From: Cutibacterium modestum
GTDB taxonomy: Bacteria; Actinomycetota; Actinomycetes; Propionibacteriales; Propionibacteriaceae
Length of the DNA stretch: 64,000 nucleotides
Direction: 5' to 3'
Assembly: GCF_008326345.1 (NCBI RefSeq)
Contig: NZ_BJEN01000001.1
Coordinates: 310,001 to 374,000 of the forward strand
The notes below the pieces were generated by a model. It was not told the DNA's origin, did no database searches, and saw only the letters and a program-made list of their open reading frames with translations. Shown here piece after piece: positions 34,408 through 43,913 of this stretch; position 1 is the first letter of the stretch; every line of letters begins with the position of its first letter. Position numbers and translations under genes: made by a program.

Positions 34408-35175
34408 TCAACGATGAGGGCTCGCGTGACTCACCGATACCTTCGATCCCGGCACGGAGACTCGGTCCTTTGTCGCCACTTGGTATGTGATTGACGAATT
34501 GTCCCTGAGGTAGGTCATCCAGCGTCCGCCAGGTGTATCTGCTAACTCAGCCGGAAGCTTCTGCGGTGAGCCAATAGCTCCGACGATGTACGGGTGAGAC
34601 AGCGACACATAGTCCACCGTGATCGCCGACCCAGCAGAGCGAATCGCAGTGCGAGGCCCAATGCGGTGTCCGTTGATGGCTACCGCTTCCGCCCCGGCCT
34701 GCCACAGCGCATTTACCAGCTTCCGTAAATCCTTATCGCCAAGTTCGTCGGCGGGAGCAGCATTCGCGTCGTCAAGAACGATGCGCACCCCTGGGCCCTC
34801 CATCGGGGTCATCGTGGAGTCTTGGCCGGCCTTATCATCGACTGAGGATCTCTCCGCGGCCTTCATGGCGCTGACAGATGCACGCAGCTTGGCTAAATCG
34901 GCGTGCTGGGCCGATTCGTGGGCCTGAGCTGATTGCACATGGGCGACAAGATTCTTACGTTCCTGCGCGTCCAACGGCGCCCGGGCAGCAGTCGACCGCC
35001 ATGCAACACCGATGAGCACGCCTGTCACCAGGAGCAACACCACCGCTGACACCCCGATAGGGCGACGCGAGGGGGCGTCGGGATTACGATCGTGGCGTTC
35101 CTGGTAGCCCTGATCTATGGCTTGCCCACGGACCTCCCGCAATAAGTCCATTGACGCATCTGGACGCTGCCTCAC
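34408..35175 (-). CDS. DUF881 family protein (first copy)
   Basis: 255 residues: basic N-terminus, one membrane helix (VSAVVLLLVTGVLIGVAW, about 43-60), coiled coil (70-115), and DUF881 domain (GPGVRIVLDDANAAP, ALWQAGAEAVAINGHRI, HPYIVGAIGSPQ). Divergent from the second copy but the same fold. Its ATG overlaps the stop of the upstream CDP-alcohol transferase gene by 4 bases. Confidence 0.88.
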   Translation of the reverse strand: MRQRPDASMDLLREVRGQAIDQGYQERHDRNPDAPSRRPIGVSAVVLLLVTGVLIGVAWRSTAARAPLDAQERKNLVAHVQSAQAHESAQHADLAKLRASVSAMKAAERSSVDDKAGQDSTMTPMEGPGVRIVLDDANAAPADELGDKDLRKLVNALWQAGAEAVAINGHRIGPRTAIRSAGSAITVDYVSLSHPYIVGAIGSPQKLPAELADTPGGRWMTYLRDNSSITYQVATKDRVSVPGSKVSVSHASPHR

Positions 35176-35831
35176 GAATGTTCACCTCGGGAGTCGATGG
35201 GCGGCATCGTCCGGACGATGCGGATGGTTTGAACCAGGTAGAGGAAAAAGGCCCACCAGTAGAGAGCCGTCCCCCACACCGCGAAGGCCCATCCGAGCAC
35301 CCGACACGTCGTCCATCCACCGGTACCGAGGTGCCCAAGTAGCACCAGCGGGAAGGAGTACAGCAGGCAGAAGGTTGCTGCTTTTCCGACGAAATGCACC
35401 GGCAGTGATGTGAATCCACGTGTACGCAGAGCCGGCACGAGACAGGCCATGCAAACATCACGGGCAATAAGAAGAACCACTAGCCACAACGGAATGACGT
35501 CGCGCAGCGTCAGGGCAATGACGGTCGTGAAAATATAGAGACGGTCGGCAACCGGATCGAGCATCTGCCCAATGCGGGACACTTGGTGCCACCGGCGAGC
35601 AACCCGGCCGTCAAGCCAATCCGTCAGACCTGCCACGGCAAGCACTGCGACTGCCCAACCGTCTGCGCGCGGCCCTAAAGCCAGCCACAGAAAGACGGGC
35701 ACACCGATAAGTCGGATGACCGACAGGACATTAGGGACCGTCCAGAACCGATCGGTATCCCACGGGTTGACCTCGGGAGCGTCGTCAGGCGGCAGGGTGC
35801 GCGTCACAACATCCACCCTAGCCATCTGCAT
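35172..35831 (-). CDS. CDP-alcohol phosphatidyltransferase (PgsA2-like)
   Basis: 219-residue membrane enzyme. The CDP-alcohol phosphotransferase signature D-x2-DG-x2-AR-x8-G-x3-D-x3-D is complete in LTDWLDGRVARRWHQ and GQMLDPVAD. About five membrane helices. By synteny with Rv1822 (pgsA2) a phosphatidylglycerophosphate- or cardiolipin-type synthase is likely; substrate not provable here. It is 39 bases after the PI-phosphate synthase gene and coupled to DUF881. Confidence 0.85.
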   Translation of the reverse strand: MQMARVDVVTRTLPPDDAPEVNPWDTDRFWTVPNVLSVIRLIGVPVFLWLALGPRADGWAVAVLAVAGLTDWLDGRVARRWHQVSRIGQMLDPVADRLYIFTTVIALTLRDVIPLWLVVLLIARDVCMACLVPALRTRGFTSLPVHFVGKAATFCLLYSFPLVLLGHLGTGGWTTCRVLGWAFAVWGTALYWWAFFLYLVQTIRIVRTMPPIDSRGEHS

Positions 35832-35870
35832 CCCTCGGCGGGGAGCCCGACCATCCTGTGACGACCCTTC

Positions 35871-36494
35871 TCACGACTCGCACGCCCGACGCACCGCTAC
35901 CATCCGTTGGACGACGGTGACTGCTCCTGCCAGCGTCAGATAGCACAACGCAATGGGTAACGCGGCCAAGCACCAGTGTGGGAAAGCTCCTCCTCTGGCA
36001 AGCCCGGTGATCTCGATGGCCACCAGGCTCACCAGCAGACGGTCCGCACGAGTCGCGATGCCCATCTTGGCCTCCAAGCCGAGAGATTCTGCCTTGGCAC
36101 GTACATAAGAGGTCGCCATACCGAAGACCAGGGCCGCGCAAGCCATTGCCGTCCAGAGCATGCTGTGACCCGGCCCTGCGAAGTACAAGGCTACTCCAAC
36201 AAAGATCGCCGCGTCACCAAAGCGGTCCAATGTGGAATCCAGGAAGGATCCCCACTGAGAGTGACGACCCAGCTTGCGAGCCATGTTGCCGTCAAGTGAA
36301 TCGGAGAAAATGAACAGGGTAACCAACCAAGGGCCCTGCCACAGCCAGCCCTGCGGGAAGCAGATGAGGGCCATAAGCACGGCGCCAATAGTCCCGATCC
36401 AAGTGACCACATCGGGGGTGACGTGGGCCCTCAGCAAGGCATTAGCAATGGGATTCATTACCTTGGCCCAGCCAGCCCGGAAGTGCTCAAGCAT
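35871..36494 (-). CDS. pgsA1: Phosphatidylinositol phosphate synthase
   Basis: 207 residues. CDP-alcohol phosphotransferase motif in DSLDGNMARKLGRHSQWG and FLDSTLDRFGD, with the variant sequence of the actinobacterial PI-phosphate synthase (joins CDP-diacylglycerol and inositol 1-phosphate). N-terminus NPIANALLRAHVTPDVVTW is typical. The ATG overlaps the HIT stop by 8 bases. In mycobacteria thrS-HIT-pgsA1 is followed by the PIM acyltransferase and pimA; here these are absent and the pgsA2/DUF881 block follows. Confidence 0.88.
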   Translation of the reverse strand: MLEHFRAGWAKVMNPIANALLRAHVTPDVVTWIGTIGAVLMALICFPQGWLWQGPWLVTLFIFSDSLDGNMARKLGRHSQWGSFLDSTLDRFGDAAIFVGVALYFAGPGHSMLWTAMACAALVFGMATSYVRAKAESLGLEAKMGIATRADRLLVSLVAIEITGLARGGAFPHWCLAALPIALCYLTLAGAVTVVQRMVAVRRACES

Positions 36495-37047
36495 GACTCA
36501 CCCACGCATCGGCCAGCATCTGTCGGCCATCACCGAGCAGCTGTGGTACAGCACGGACCCCGGCGACAATCGGCAAGAAGTTCGTGTCCCCCGTCCAACG
36601 CGGGATGACGTGTTGGTGCAGGTGCGCAGCAACCCCAGCGCCACCGGATGCACCCTGGTTAATGCCCACGTTAAACCCTTGTGGACGGGATACCTCCTGA
36701 AGCGTGCAGATGGCATCCTGGGTGAGCCGGGCCATCTCGACAACTTCCTCTTGAGTCGCGTCGACATATCCAGCGACGTGGCGGTAAGGGCACACCAGCA
36801 TATGTCCAGGCCCGTACGGGTAGAGATTCATGATGACGTAGCAGTGCTCACCACGGTGGACGATGAGGGAATCCTCGTCGCTACGCTGCGGGGCTTTACA
36901 GAAGGGGCAGCCATCTTCCGGTCGATCGCCTTGAGGCTTATTCTCACCAGAAATATACGCCATCCGATACGGGGTCCAGAACCTCCTGAAGGGGTCCGGG
37001 ACCCCGACCATATCCTCGGCAAACTCGAGGCGGTAATCCTCAGTCAT
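36487..37047 (-). CDS. HIT-family hydrolase/phosphorylase (AP4A type)
   Basis: 186 residues. The histidine triad is [10 protein letters not shown] near residue 155; earlier are CPFC (zinc-type) and [17 protein letters not shown]. The thrS-linked actinobacterial family includes Rv2613c, an AP4A phosphorylase, so the likely role is turnover of diadenosine tetraphosphate made by aminoacyl-tRNA synthetases (recalled). The ATG at 37047 overlaps the thrS stop by 8 bases; the open frame continues far upstream inside thrS but is not used. Confidence 0.87.
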   Translation of the reverse strand: MTEDYRLEFAEDMVGVPDPFRRFWTPYRMAYISGENKPQGDRPEDGCPFCKAPQRSDEDSLIVHRGEHCYVIMNLYPYGPGHMLVCPYRHVAGYVDATQEEVVEMARLTQDAICTLQEVSRPQGFNVGINQGASGGAGVAAHLHQHVIPRWTGDTNFLPIVAGVRAVPQLLGDGRQMLADAWVSHA

Positions 37048-39094
37048 CAATGACTCCGCGCAGCGTCTCGGCGGTTGGATCGTCGTTGCGGTGTTCATCG
37101 TTCCAGGCTGCAATGATCCGCACAGTCTCGTCCCGGGCCACGCCATTGACCTGAGAGCCGTCGCGCAGCCGGAAAGATACAGCACCAGCCTCGGCGTCTT
37201 CACCGCCTGCGATGAGGACAAAGGGCACCTTCTCCTTCGAAGCATTGCGGATCTTCTTGCCAAACCGGTCCGAGGACAGGTCCGTCTCGACCCGAATGCC
37301 GCGAGATTCCAACACCTCGGCGAACTTGGTGACGTAGTCGTTAAAGGCCTCGGCTACCGGTACCAAACGCACCTGAACCGGGGAGAGCCATACCGGGAAG
37401 GCGCCGGCATAGTGCTCTGTGAGCACACCAATGAACCTCTCAACGCTACCCAACTTGGCCGAGTGCAGCATGATCGGACGCTGATGGGTGCCGTCGGCGG
37501 CCGCGTATTCTAGGTCGAACCTCTCGGGCTGGTTAAAGTCGTATTGAATCGTCGACATCTGCCAGGTACGCCCGATGGCATCCTTGACCTGCACCGAGAC
37601 CTTCGGGCCATAAAAAGCTGCGCCACCCGGATCAGAGACCAACTGCAGACCGGTGTTGCGGCACACCTGGTCGAGAGTGTCAGTAGCCGCCTGCCAGTCC
37701 TCGTCGGAACCGATGAACTTCTCCTCCTTCGCGCTACCGCCCTCACGGGTGGACAGCTCGAGGTAAAAGTCGTTCAGACCAAAATCGGCCAGGATCGACA
37801 GGAAGAACTCGATCTGCTTCTTGATCTCGCCAGGGGCCTGCTCACGGGTGCAGTAGGTGTGGGAGTCGTCCTGAGCAAAGCCCCGCATACGGGTCAGCCC
37901 ATGCACGACACCCGATTTCTCATAGCGGTAGTCATGTCCCATCTCGAAGAACCGCAACGGCAACTCACGGTAGGACCGACCCCGTGACCGGAATATGAGG
38001 TTGTGCATCGGGCAGTTCATGGCCTTGAGGTAATACTCCTGACCGGTCCGGGTGACGTTACCCTGTTCATCTCGTTCCTCGTCGACAAGCATCGGAGGGA
38101 ACATGGTGTCGGCGTAGTAGGGCAGGTGACCCGAGGTATGGAATAACCCTCCCTTGGTGATCTCCGGAGTGTGGACGAATACGAACCCAGCCTCCATGTG
38201 ACGAGCGACGACATGCTCCTCGATGAGATGACGCAGCATCGCCCCCTTGGGATGGAAGACAACCAGGCCAGGGCCGATTTCCTCAGGGAAGGAAAACAGA
38301 TCGAGCTCGGCTCCCAGCTTACGGTGATCGCGACGCTCGGCCTCCTTGATCCGCTGCTGGTATGCCACCAAGTCCTCACGGCTGGCCCACGCGGTTCCGT
38401 AGATCCGCTGCAATTGGTCGTTGGCCTGGTCGCCCTTCCAGTACGCGGCCGAGAACTTCGTTAAGGCAAAGGCATTGGCCAGGTACTTCGTCGAGGGCAC
38501 ATGGGGGCCACGGCAAAGATCTTTCCATGCCACCTCGCCGTTGCGATGCACGTTGTCGTAGATCGTCAGCTCTCCACCGCCGACCTCGACCGAGGCGCCC
38601 TCAGCACCCTTACCCTTGGTGCCAATGAGTTCCAACTTGTAAGGCTGGTCAGCCAACTCCTCGCGGGCGGACTCCTCAGTGGTAACCCGACGCACGAAGC
38701 GTTGGTTCTCTTTGACGATTCGCTTCATCCGCTTCTCAAGCTCAGAAAGGACTTCGGGGGTGACGGGCTCAATATTGCCGAAGTCATAATAAAAACCGTC
38801 GGTGATGAACGGACCGATACCCAAGTTCACCTCGGGGTACAACTGCTGGACAGCCTGAGCCATAACATGGGTCGCCGAATGTCGAATGATGTTGAGTCCG
38901 TCCTCGCTGGTGGCCTCAACCGGCTCCACTTCGGCGCCGTCGTGGAGTTCACGCTGGAGGTCGACGAGATTGCCATCCACCCGCATAGCGACGACGGCAC
39001 GGTCGGAGCCGAAAAGATCCAGTCCGGTGGTCGTGGTGTCCACCTGCTGGGTCCTGGAGGTACCGGAACGGTGCAGGGTGATGCTGATGGACAC
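37040..39094 (-). CDS. thrS: Threonyl-tRNA synthetase
   Basis: 684 residues. N-terminal TGS domain (1-60), editing domain with HSATHVMAQ and CRGPH, class II catalytic core with the zinc Cys in MNCPMH, motif 2 [14 protein letters not shown], motif 3 [10 protein letters not shown], and the C-terminal anticodon-binding domain ([15 protein letters not shown]). The GTG at 39094 has GAGGAAG 6 bases upstream and gives the family N-terminus; the open frame to 39109 is alternative. It heads the block thrS-HIT-PIS. Confidence 0.97.
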   Translation of the reverse strand: MSISITLHRSGTSRTQQVDTTTTGLDLFGSDRAVVAMRVDGNLVDLQRELHDGAEVEPVEATSEDGLNIIRHSATHVMAQAVQQLYPEVNLGIGPFITDGFYYDFGNIEPVTPEVLSELEKRMKRIVKENQRFVRRVTTEESAREELADQPYKLELIGTKGKGAEGASVEVGGGELTIYDNVHRNGEVAWKDLCRGPHVPSTKYLANAFALTKFSAAYWKGDQANDQLQRIYGTAWASREDLVAYQQRIKEAERRDHRKLGAELDLFSFPEEIGPGLVVFHPKGAMLRHLIEEHVVARHMEAGFVFVHTPEITKGGLFHTSGHLPYYADTMFPPMLVDEERDEQGNVTRTGQEYYLKAMNCPMHNLIFRSRGRSYRELPLRFFEMGHDYRYEKSGVVHGLTRMRGFAQDDSHTYCTREQAPGEIKKQIEFFLSILADFGLNDFYLELSTREGGSAKEEKFIGSDEDWQAATDTLDQVCRNTGLQLVSDPGGAAFYGPKVSVQVKDAIGRTWQMSTIQYDFNQPERFDLEYAAADGTHQRPIMLHSAKLGSVERFIGVLTEHYAGAFPVWLSPVQVRLVPVAEAFNDYVTKFAEVLESRGIRVETDLSSDRFGKKIRNASKEKVPFVLIAGGEDAEAGAVSFRLRDGSQVNGVARDETVRIIAAWNDEHRNDDPTAETLRGVIDD

Positions 39095-39182
39095 GATTGA
39101 CTTCCTCACTCGATTGCGGCCCGGCTAGTGCCGGACTCTGTCTAATCATGCCGTACCGAGTCAGGTTGATTCGACCTCCGGA

Positions 39183-39815
39183 TCAACGAATGAGACCAAT
39201 ATCTCGAGCTTTGGCTACGGCTGCGCTCCGAGAGGTCACTCCAAGCTTGGTGTAAATGTGTGACAGGTGCGTTTTGACGGTAGCTTCTGACACCACCAGA
39301 GATTGCGCAATCTGTGCATTCGACAGTCCCCCAGCAGAAGCTTCCAAAACGTCGAGCTCACGGGCTGTTAGTGAGGTCTGTGGAGAGCGCATACGAGCCA
39401 TGAGACGAGTGGCGACGGCTGGAGCCAAGGCTCCTTCGCCTCGCGCGGACCGGTGGATAGCCGATAGCAGTTCTTCAGCGGGGGCGTCCTTGAGGAGATA
39501 CCCCGTAGCACCGGCCTCCACAGCGGCCAAAATGTCAGCATCCGTGTCGTAATTGGTGAGGATGAGAACTTCGGGCGGATTGGGCTGGGACCGAATTTTT
39601 CGCGTCACATCGACCCCAGAAGGCGCGTCGGTGTCGCTACTGAATTGCAAGTCCAGTAAGACAAGATCAAGATCAGCGGTAGCTGCCGCAGCAAGGGCTT
39701 GGGCTGGGGTGGCGGCGGTCGCGACAATCTCAATGTTGGGGTCGGTGCCTAGCAATGCTGTAACCCCGGCTCGGACCACCGGATGGTCATCTGCAATGAG
39801 GACGCGGACAGTCAT
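39183..39815 (-). CDS. NarL-family response regulator
   Basis: 210 residues. Receiver domain with acidic pocket Asp9-Asp10 and phosphoacceptor Asp55 (LVLLDLQ), conserved Thr (LILTNYD) and Lys (YLLKDA); LuxR helix-turn-helix at about 148-205 (LTARELDVLEASAGGLSNAQ). Its start overlaps the histidine-kinase stop by 4 bases. With the kinase it probably senses envelope stress; see the ABC ATPase remnant next to them. Confidence 0.93.
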   Translation of the reverse strand: MTVRVLIADDHPVVRAGVTALLGTDPNIEIVATAATPAQALAAAATADLDLVLLDLQFSSDTDAPSGVDVTRKIRSQPNPPEVLILTNYDTDADILAAVEAGATGYLLKDAPAEELLSAIHRSARGEGALAPAVATRLMARMRSPQTSLTARELDVLEASAGGLSNAQIAQSLVVSEATVKTHLSHIYTKLGVTSRSAAVAKARDIGLIR

Positions 39816-41086
39816 GACGGCTCTCCTTGCCTGCAGTAGACAGTATGCGGTGACACTGCTGAGGAGGGCACGGGAAGACCGACATCGACGATGGTGCCCT
39901 CCCCTGGCCTGGAAGTTAAGGAAACCTCGCCAGACAGGTCCTCAACCCGCTGCCGAATAGCTTGCAACCCGAATGATCCATCACTGACGGGCGCCTCCAA
40001 AACCATACCGCCCCCATCGTCACTCACTCTTAAGAGCACACGCTCAGGGCTGGGACGCACAATTCGGATCGACGCATGGCTGGCGTCGGCGTGACGCACC
40101 ACATTCGACATCGCCCCCTGGCACAGCCTCAGCAATGCCGTCTGGATCTCCATGGGTAGATCGGACGTATCGGGGCAATCGACGTCGACGTGCAACCCCC
40201 CGATTGACCAAGTAGTGGCCCCAAGCCGCTCGAGCACCGCAGGCAATCCCTGGTGGGTGATAGTGGGTGGAGCCAACTCGGCAATGAGACCTCGGGTCTC
40301 TGAAAGGGCCTCCAAGGAGGTTCGATGGGCAAGTTGAATCTGCTCGACGGCGGGGTGCTCAGGATCGGTGCGCTCCACCGCAGATAACAACAGCCCGATA
40401 CTCGACAGAGATTGAGCAACAGTGTCATGGATCTCGCGGGCCAACCTGGCCCTCTCCTCCAGCACGCCAGCCTGATGTTGGGAGGCAGCCAACCTCTTCT
40501 GTACCGCCAGCAAGTCCACGTTGAGACGTTCCAACTCGGACGCCTGAGCCTGCATGGCCTTAAGAGACAGACCGACGAAAACTGCCACTGCGGCGCCCGC
40601 GACTGGGCCGACGATTCCGCCTACACTCCAGCCACTCGTCAACCCGACGCCGACCACAACGGCCACTGCTCCGACAACGACCCCAACGCATGCCTGCAAT
40701 GGCACCAGATGATCCAAATACACGAAGGACAGCGGGATCGTCAGATAAGCGGCATAGGGGAAATCAATAGCCAGCAGAATCGACACAACGATCATGGCTG
40801 CCACCAAGAAGGGACGCGACTTCTCGCGGCGGGAACGATCCATCACGTGGGTCCCTATAAGGGCGGTGTACACAACGATGAGCAAGACCGCCCACACAAG
40901 GACTCGCCCCAGATGTGGCGGAGACAACACCAGGGCCATGGCGATGGTGAAGATGGCAAGGCTAGCGAAAAGCACGTGGATACCGATCTGCATCCCCATC
41001 TTAATAGCTACCGCACGTCCGCGGTGACCGGCATCTATATCGCGCCAACGGTACAATCCATCACGGGCGAATGTGGTCGTTTTCAT
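39812..41086 (-). CDS. NarL-type sensor histidine kinase
   Basis: 424 residues. About six N-terminal membrane helices (30-175), a DHp helix of the HisKA_3 type with His220 in LAREIHDTVAQS, and an HATPase_c domain with NVVRHADASHASI, VSDDGGGM and GSFGLQAI. No large extracellular loop, so it is an intramembrane-sensing type. I chose the ATG at 41086, which gives a normal N-terminus; the frame is open further to 41536 through sequence with no similarity. Confidence 0.9.
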   Translation of the reverse strand: MKTTTFARDGLYRWRDIDAGHRGRAVAIKMGMQIGIHVLFASLAIFTIAMALVLSPPHLGRVLVWAVLLIVVYTALIGTHVMDRSRREKSRPFLVAAMIVVSILLAIDFPYAAYLTIPLSFVYLDHLVPLQACVGVVVGAVAVVVGVGLTSGWSVGGIVGPVAGAAVAVFVGLSLKAMQAQASELERLNVDLLAVQKRLAASQHQAGVLEERARLAREIHDTVAQSLSSIGLLLSAVERTDPEHPAVEQIQLAHRTSLEALSETRGLIAELAPPTITHQGLPAVLERLGATTWSIGGLHVDVDCPDTSDLPMEIQTALLRLCQGAMSNVVRHADASHASIRIVRPSPERVLLRVSDDGGGMVLEAPVSDGSFGLQAIRQRVEDLSGEVSLTSRPGEGTIVDVGLPVPSSAVSPHTVYCRQGEPS

Positions 41087-41262
41087 CGGCCCCAAGTGTA
41101 GGTCGGTGTAGGTGTAACGCCGAGGCCGCTGTGACGCGAATCCGCACTCCGCATTATCCAAAAGGTTGTGATGCGCCTCTAACCAATCTCGACGCATGTG
41201 ACAACTCGTTATGGTGAGTGAGCTGGACGATGCCCATCGCTCCACACGCTCGACGTCACACG

Positions 41263-41580
41263 CAGGCGGCAGAACTCCTTGACGCCGTCGGTTTGACTGA
41301 CCATATGCACAAGCGGCCGGCACGGAGGCCCGGCGGGACAACGTCAGCGAGTCAGCATCGCCCGCGCGCTCAAGAATGACCTGATCGCGTTGATCGTGGA
41401 CGAACCGATCAGTGCTCAAGAGTCCCAATCGGGCTCCCTCATCATTGATCTGGTCGTCAGGTTGGCCCGTAAGCACAGCACCACCGCCCTGCTCGTAATC
41501 CACGACGAAAACCTCATCACCCATGGGACACAGCATTTACACATGCTAGACGAGCGTCTCACTGTGGCTCGTGGCGCCAA
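41263..41580 (+). pseudogene. ABC transporter ATPase remnant (LolD/MacB type), C-terminal part
   Basis: Two frames together read QAAELLDAVGLTDHMHKRPA, a GG of the signature motif, then QRVSIARALKND, LIVDEPIS (Walker B), LLVIHDENLITHG (H-loop) and HLHMLDERLTVARG. The frame changes by one extra base just before the Gln of the signature (near 41340). The Walker A half is missing. This was an export-type ATPase; it lies next to the two-component genes, a common pairing for peptide-antibiotic or envelope stress modules, now decayed. Confidence 0.7.
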
Positions 41581-41640
41581 TGACGACCAAACCCGTCAGC
41601 ACCAGTTCCGCACTGACTCGCGGTGGTATCGGCTTATAGC

Positions 41641-42705
41641 TCAGTCAGCTTGGGCTAGTTCCTCGAATGTCGCGGTGTCGATGACGAAGCGGAACCTCAC
41701 ATCACCTGCGACGACCCGGTCATACGCCGCGTCAACCTCGTCAACTCCGATCTTTTCCACCCAGGCACCAAGGTGATGCTCAGCACAGAAGTCGAGCATC
41801 TCCTGGGTCTGGGGGATGCCACCGATATTTGAGCCGGCAAGCACCTTGGAGCCGTTGATGAGACCACCAATCGGCAGCCCAAGTTCCTCAGGTGGCAGAC
41901 CGACGCAGGCCATGACGCCACGCGGCTTGAGTAGCTTAAGGTAAGCCGGCAAGCGGATCGGAGCGCTAATGGTGTTGAGGATGAAATCGAACTCTCCGCG
42001 GTGATCACGAAAAAAGTTGTTGTCGCTGGTGGCAAGGGTCTGCGAGGCCCCTAGCTTTTCGGCGAGTTCCGCTTTCCGTAGGCTACGTGAGAGCACCGTG
42101 ACGTCCGCTCCCTTAGCGGCAGCAATCTGGACGCCCATATGGCCTAGTCCGCCGAGCCCTAGCACGGCTACCTTCTGCCCAGGCCCAACGTTCCACTGAG
42201 CAATAGGCGAGTAGGTGGTAATGCCGGCGCACAGCAGCGGGGCTGCCACCACAAAGTCTAGAGAATCGGGGATGCGGCAAACGAACCTCTCGTTGACAAC
42301 GATTTTCTGGGAATAGCCACCCTGAGTGATGGTTTTGTCGACATCGCGGGAGTTGTAGGTACCAACCGGGCCGTTGAGGCACGCTTGCTCCTCACCCGCC
42401 TCGCACTGCTCACAGTGCCCACACGAGTTGACCAAACATCCGACACCTACCCGGTCTCCGGGTTTGTACTTCGTGACCTCGGAACCAACGGCCTCAACGA
42501 CTCCGGCAATCTCATGACCGACGGTCAGTGGGAAGTGCGCCTGGCCCCACTCGTTGCGAATGGTATGGATGTCAGAGTGGCAGATTCCGGCAGCCTTAAT
42601 GTCAATGACGACGTCATCGGGACGCGGGTCTCGTCGCTCAATCTCGACGACCTTAAAGGGCTGGTCCGGTCCATCTTTTCGAAGAGCCTTGACGGTGATA
42701 GGCAA
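41641..42705 (-). CDS. Zinc-dependent NAD(P) alcohol dehydrogenase (YahK/CAD-like)
   Basis: 354 residues, medium-chain dehydrogenase. Catalytic zinc ligands Cys42 (AGICHSD) and His64-Glu65 (VGHE); structural zinc Cys95, Cys98, Cys101, Cys109; Rossmann motif GLGGLGHMG. The pattern matches broad aldehyde reductases of the cinnamyl-alcohol dehydrogenase branch. I chose the TTG at 42705 because AGGAGG lies 7 bases upstream and the family N-terminus starts there; an open frame reaches 42816. It lies downstream of tRNA-Val on the same strand. Confidence 0.87.
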   Translation of the reverse strand: MPITVKALRKDGPDQPFKVVEIERRDPRPDDVVIDIKAAGICHSDIHTIRNEWGQAHFPLTVGHEIAGVVEAVGSEVTKYKPGDRVGVGCLVNSCGHCEQCEAGEEQACLNGPVGTYNSRDVDKTITQGGYSQKIVVNERFVCRIPDSLDFVVAAPLLCAGITTYSPIAQWNVGPGQKVAVLGLGGLGHMGVQIAAAKGADVTVLSRSLRKAELAEKLGASQTLATSDNNFFRDHRGEFDFILNTISAPIRLPAYLKLLKPRGVMACVGLPPEELGLPIGGLINGSKVLAGSNIGGIPQTQEMLDFCAEHHLGAWVEKIGVDEVDAAYDRVVAGDVRFRFVIDTATFEELAQAD

Positions 42706-42882
42706 GAGTACGCCTCCTGGTTGATCCCCAGTGCCGACCCTCGGCACTGATGTGGCCACAATATTGCGAATTTCCTTGTAACGCAGGCCAGTTATGGAAT
42801 CACCTTTCCGAGCCATTCTCTACAGAAGCGATTACCTAAGACACCACAATGGCTCCACGCTCTCTTGAGTAACCGAGAGTGC

Positions 42883-42957
42883 TGGTGGGCGATGCGGGGT
42901 TCGAACCCGCGACCCCTTCGGTGTGAACGAAGTGCGCTACCACTGCGCCAACCGCCC
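42883..42957 (-). tRNA. tRNA-Val (CAC)
   Basis: Minus-strand cloverleaf: 7-bp acceptor GGGCGGT / ATCGCCC (one G-T-type pair), D arm GCGCAGTGGTAGCGC, anticodon loop TTCACAC (anticodon CAC), T arm with GGTTCGAACCC. The 3' CCA is encoded. It is closely related in acceptor and D arm to the tRNA-Val(GAC) at 47.96 kb. Confidence 0.95.
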
Positions 42958-42989
42958 GTGCTGGAAGGATTATGCCAGATCTGAAACGT

Positions 42990-43027
42990 GGGGCCAAATG
43001 TGGGTACGCCATGTCCCATTTGGCCCC
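42990..43027. terminator. Hairpin beside tRNA-Val
   Basis: GGGGCCAAATGTGGG pairs with CCCATTTGGCCCC (one bulged T), 10-base loop. It lies upstream of tRNA-Val and downstream of the permease pseudogene, whose terminator it may have been. Confidence 0.5.
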
Positions 43028-43109
43028 ACAAGCGATACTTTGCGCGCATCGCGCATCCCGGAGTGCGCCGAAGTGCGTCGAGTCGAGAAGGATCGCCAAC
43101 CAGTGAACG

Positions 43110-43815
43110 TTCAGGAGACGACTGGCTCATCTCGCCTACGGTCACGCAGCAGACGACACACGTCATAGCTAAACACGGGATCGCCAGCCAGATAGATCCG
43201 GCGATTAGCACCCTTCGGAAGTCTGGAATCATAGTCATGAGCGCAACCAGCAAGACCACGAAGGTGATCACTGCATAGTTAGTTACAGGGACCTGGCATT
43301 CTAAACTTAAGCAATAACACTCCGTTCAACCCAATTCGTTGTCGGAATTTGGGATTAGCTACAATAATTATTGTCCAATTAGTAACCCCGGAAACCAATG
43401 CTACCGAAATGATATAGAGAAAACACTTTTTCCGAAGTAAAATAAGTGAGCACAGCCGCTATATCAGCCACTACCAAAGACGCAAGAATACCCACCCACA
43501 GTGCCCCATACTTATTCGTCTTTAAAAATATCACAGGCGCGTTGTGATGGGGTGAAAGTCCATAGAACATGCGACCATTAGAATAAAAGCCAGAATTATA
43601 AGCAGACGTCGCAGCAGTAAGTACAACAGCATTCAGTATACTAGCCGCTCCAACAATGCCGATCTTGTCAAAATTGTCACAAATGGGCTACTTTATTTGC
43701 CAGCCCATTCGATTCGGCAGAGCCGTAAAATAAGCCAGCGCCAATCGCTCCGCCGAGTGCGATAAGTTGAATATGTCGATTTTCAGCCCCAGCTGTAAGC
43801 CTTGGCACGTCTACG
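43110..43815 (-). pseudogene. Amino-acid permease (APC/AAT family) pseudogene
   Basis: Fragments in order on the minus strand: GAENRHIQLIALGGAIGAGLF (first helix, AroP-type signature, cut by TGA); FDKIGIVGAASILNAVVLT, SAYNSGFYSNGRMFYG and KTNKYGALWVGILASLVVA (middle helices); NPKFRQRIGLNGVLLLKFRMP; then, in another frame, PVTNYAVITFVVLLVALM and IPDFRRVLIAGSIWLAI (last helices). At least one large deletion and several frameshifts. The middle part is AT-richer than its surroundings. Located just downstream of tryptophanase, it was probably the substrate permease. Confidence 0.8.
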
Positions 43816-43913
43816 TATCCAAAGATAACTCAGCGTTCGCTGCACTGGAATGGGATGATCCACCGCAGTATTTATTGGTGGAGGCGCGGGTCCCCGACCG
43901 AACGAGCATCTCA

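Noticed and set aside
42792-43271. A small two-helix membrane protein gene
   Set aside because: The frame runs through the tRNA-Val gene, and its hydrophobic part matches the last helices of the permease pseudogene.
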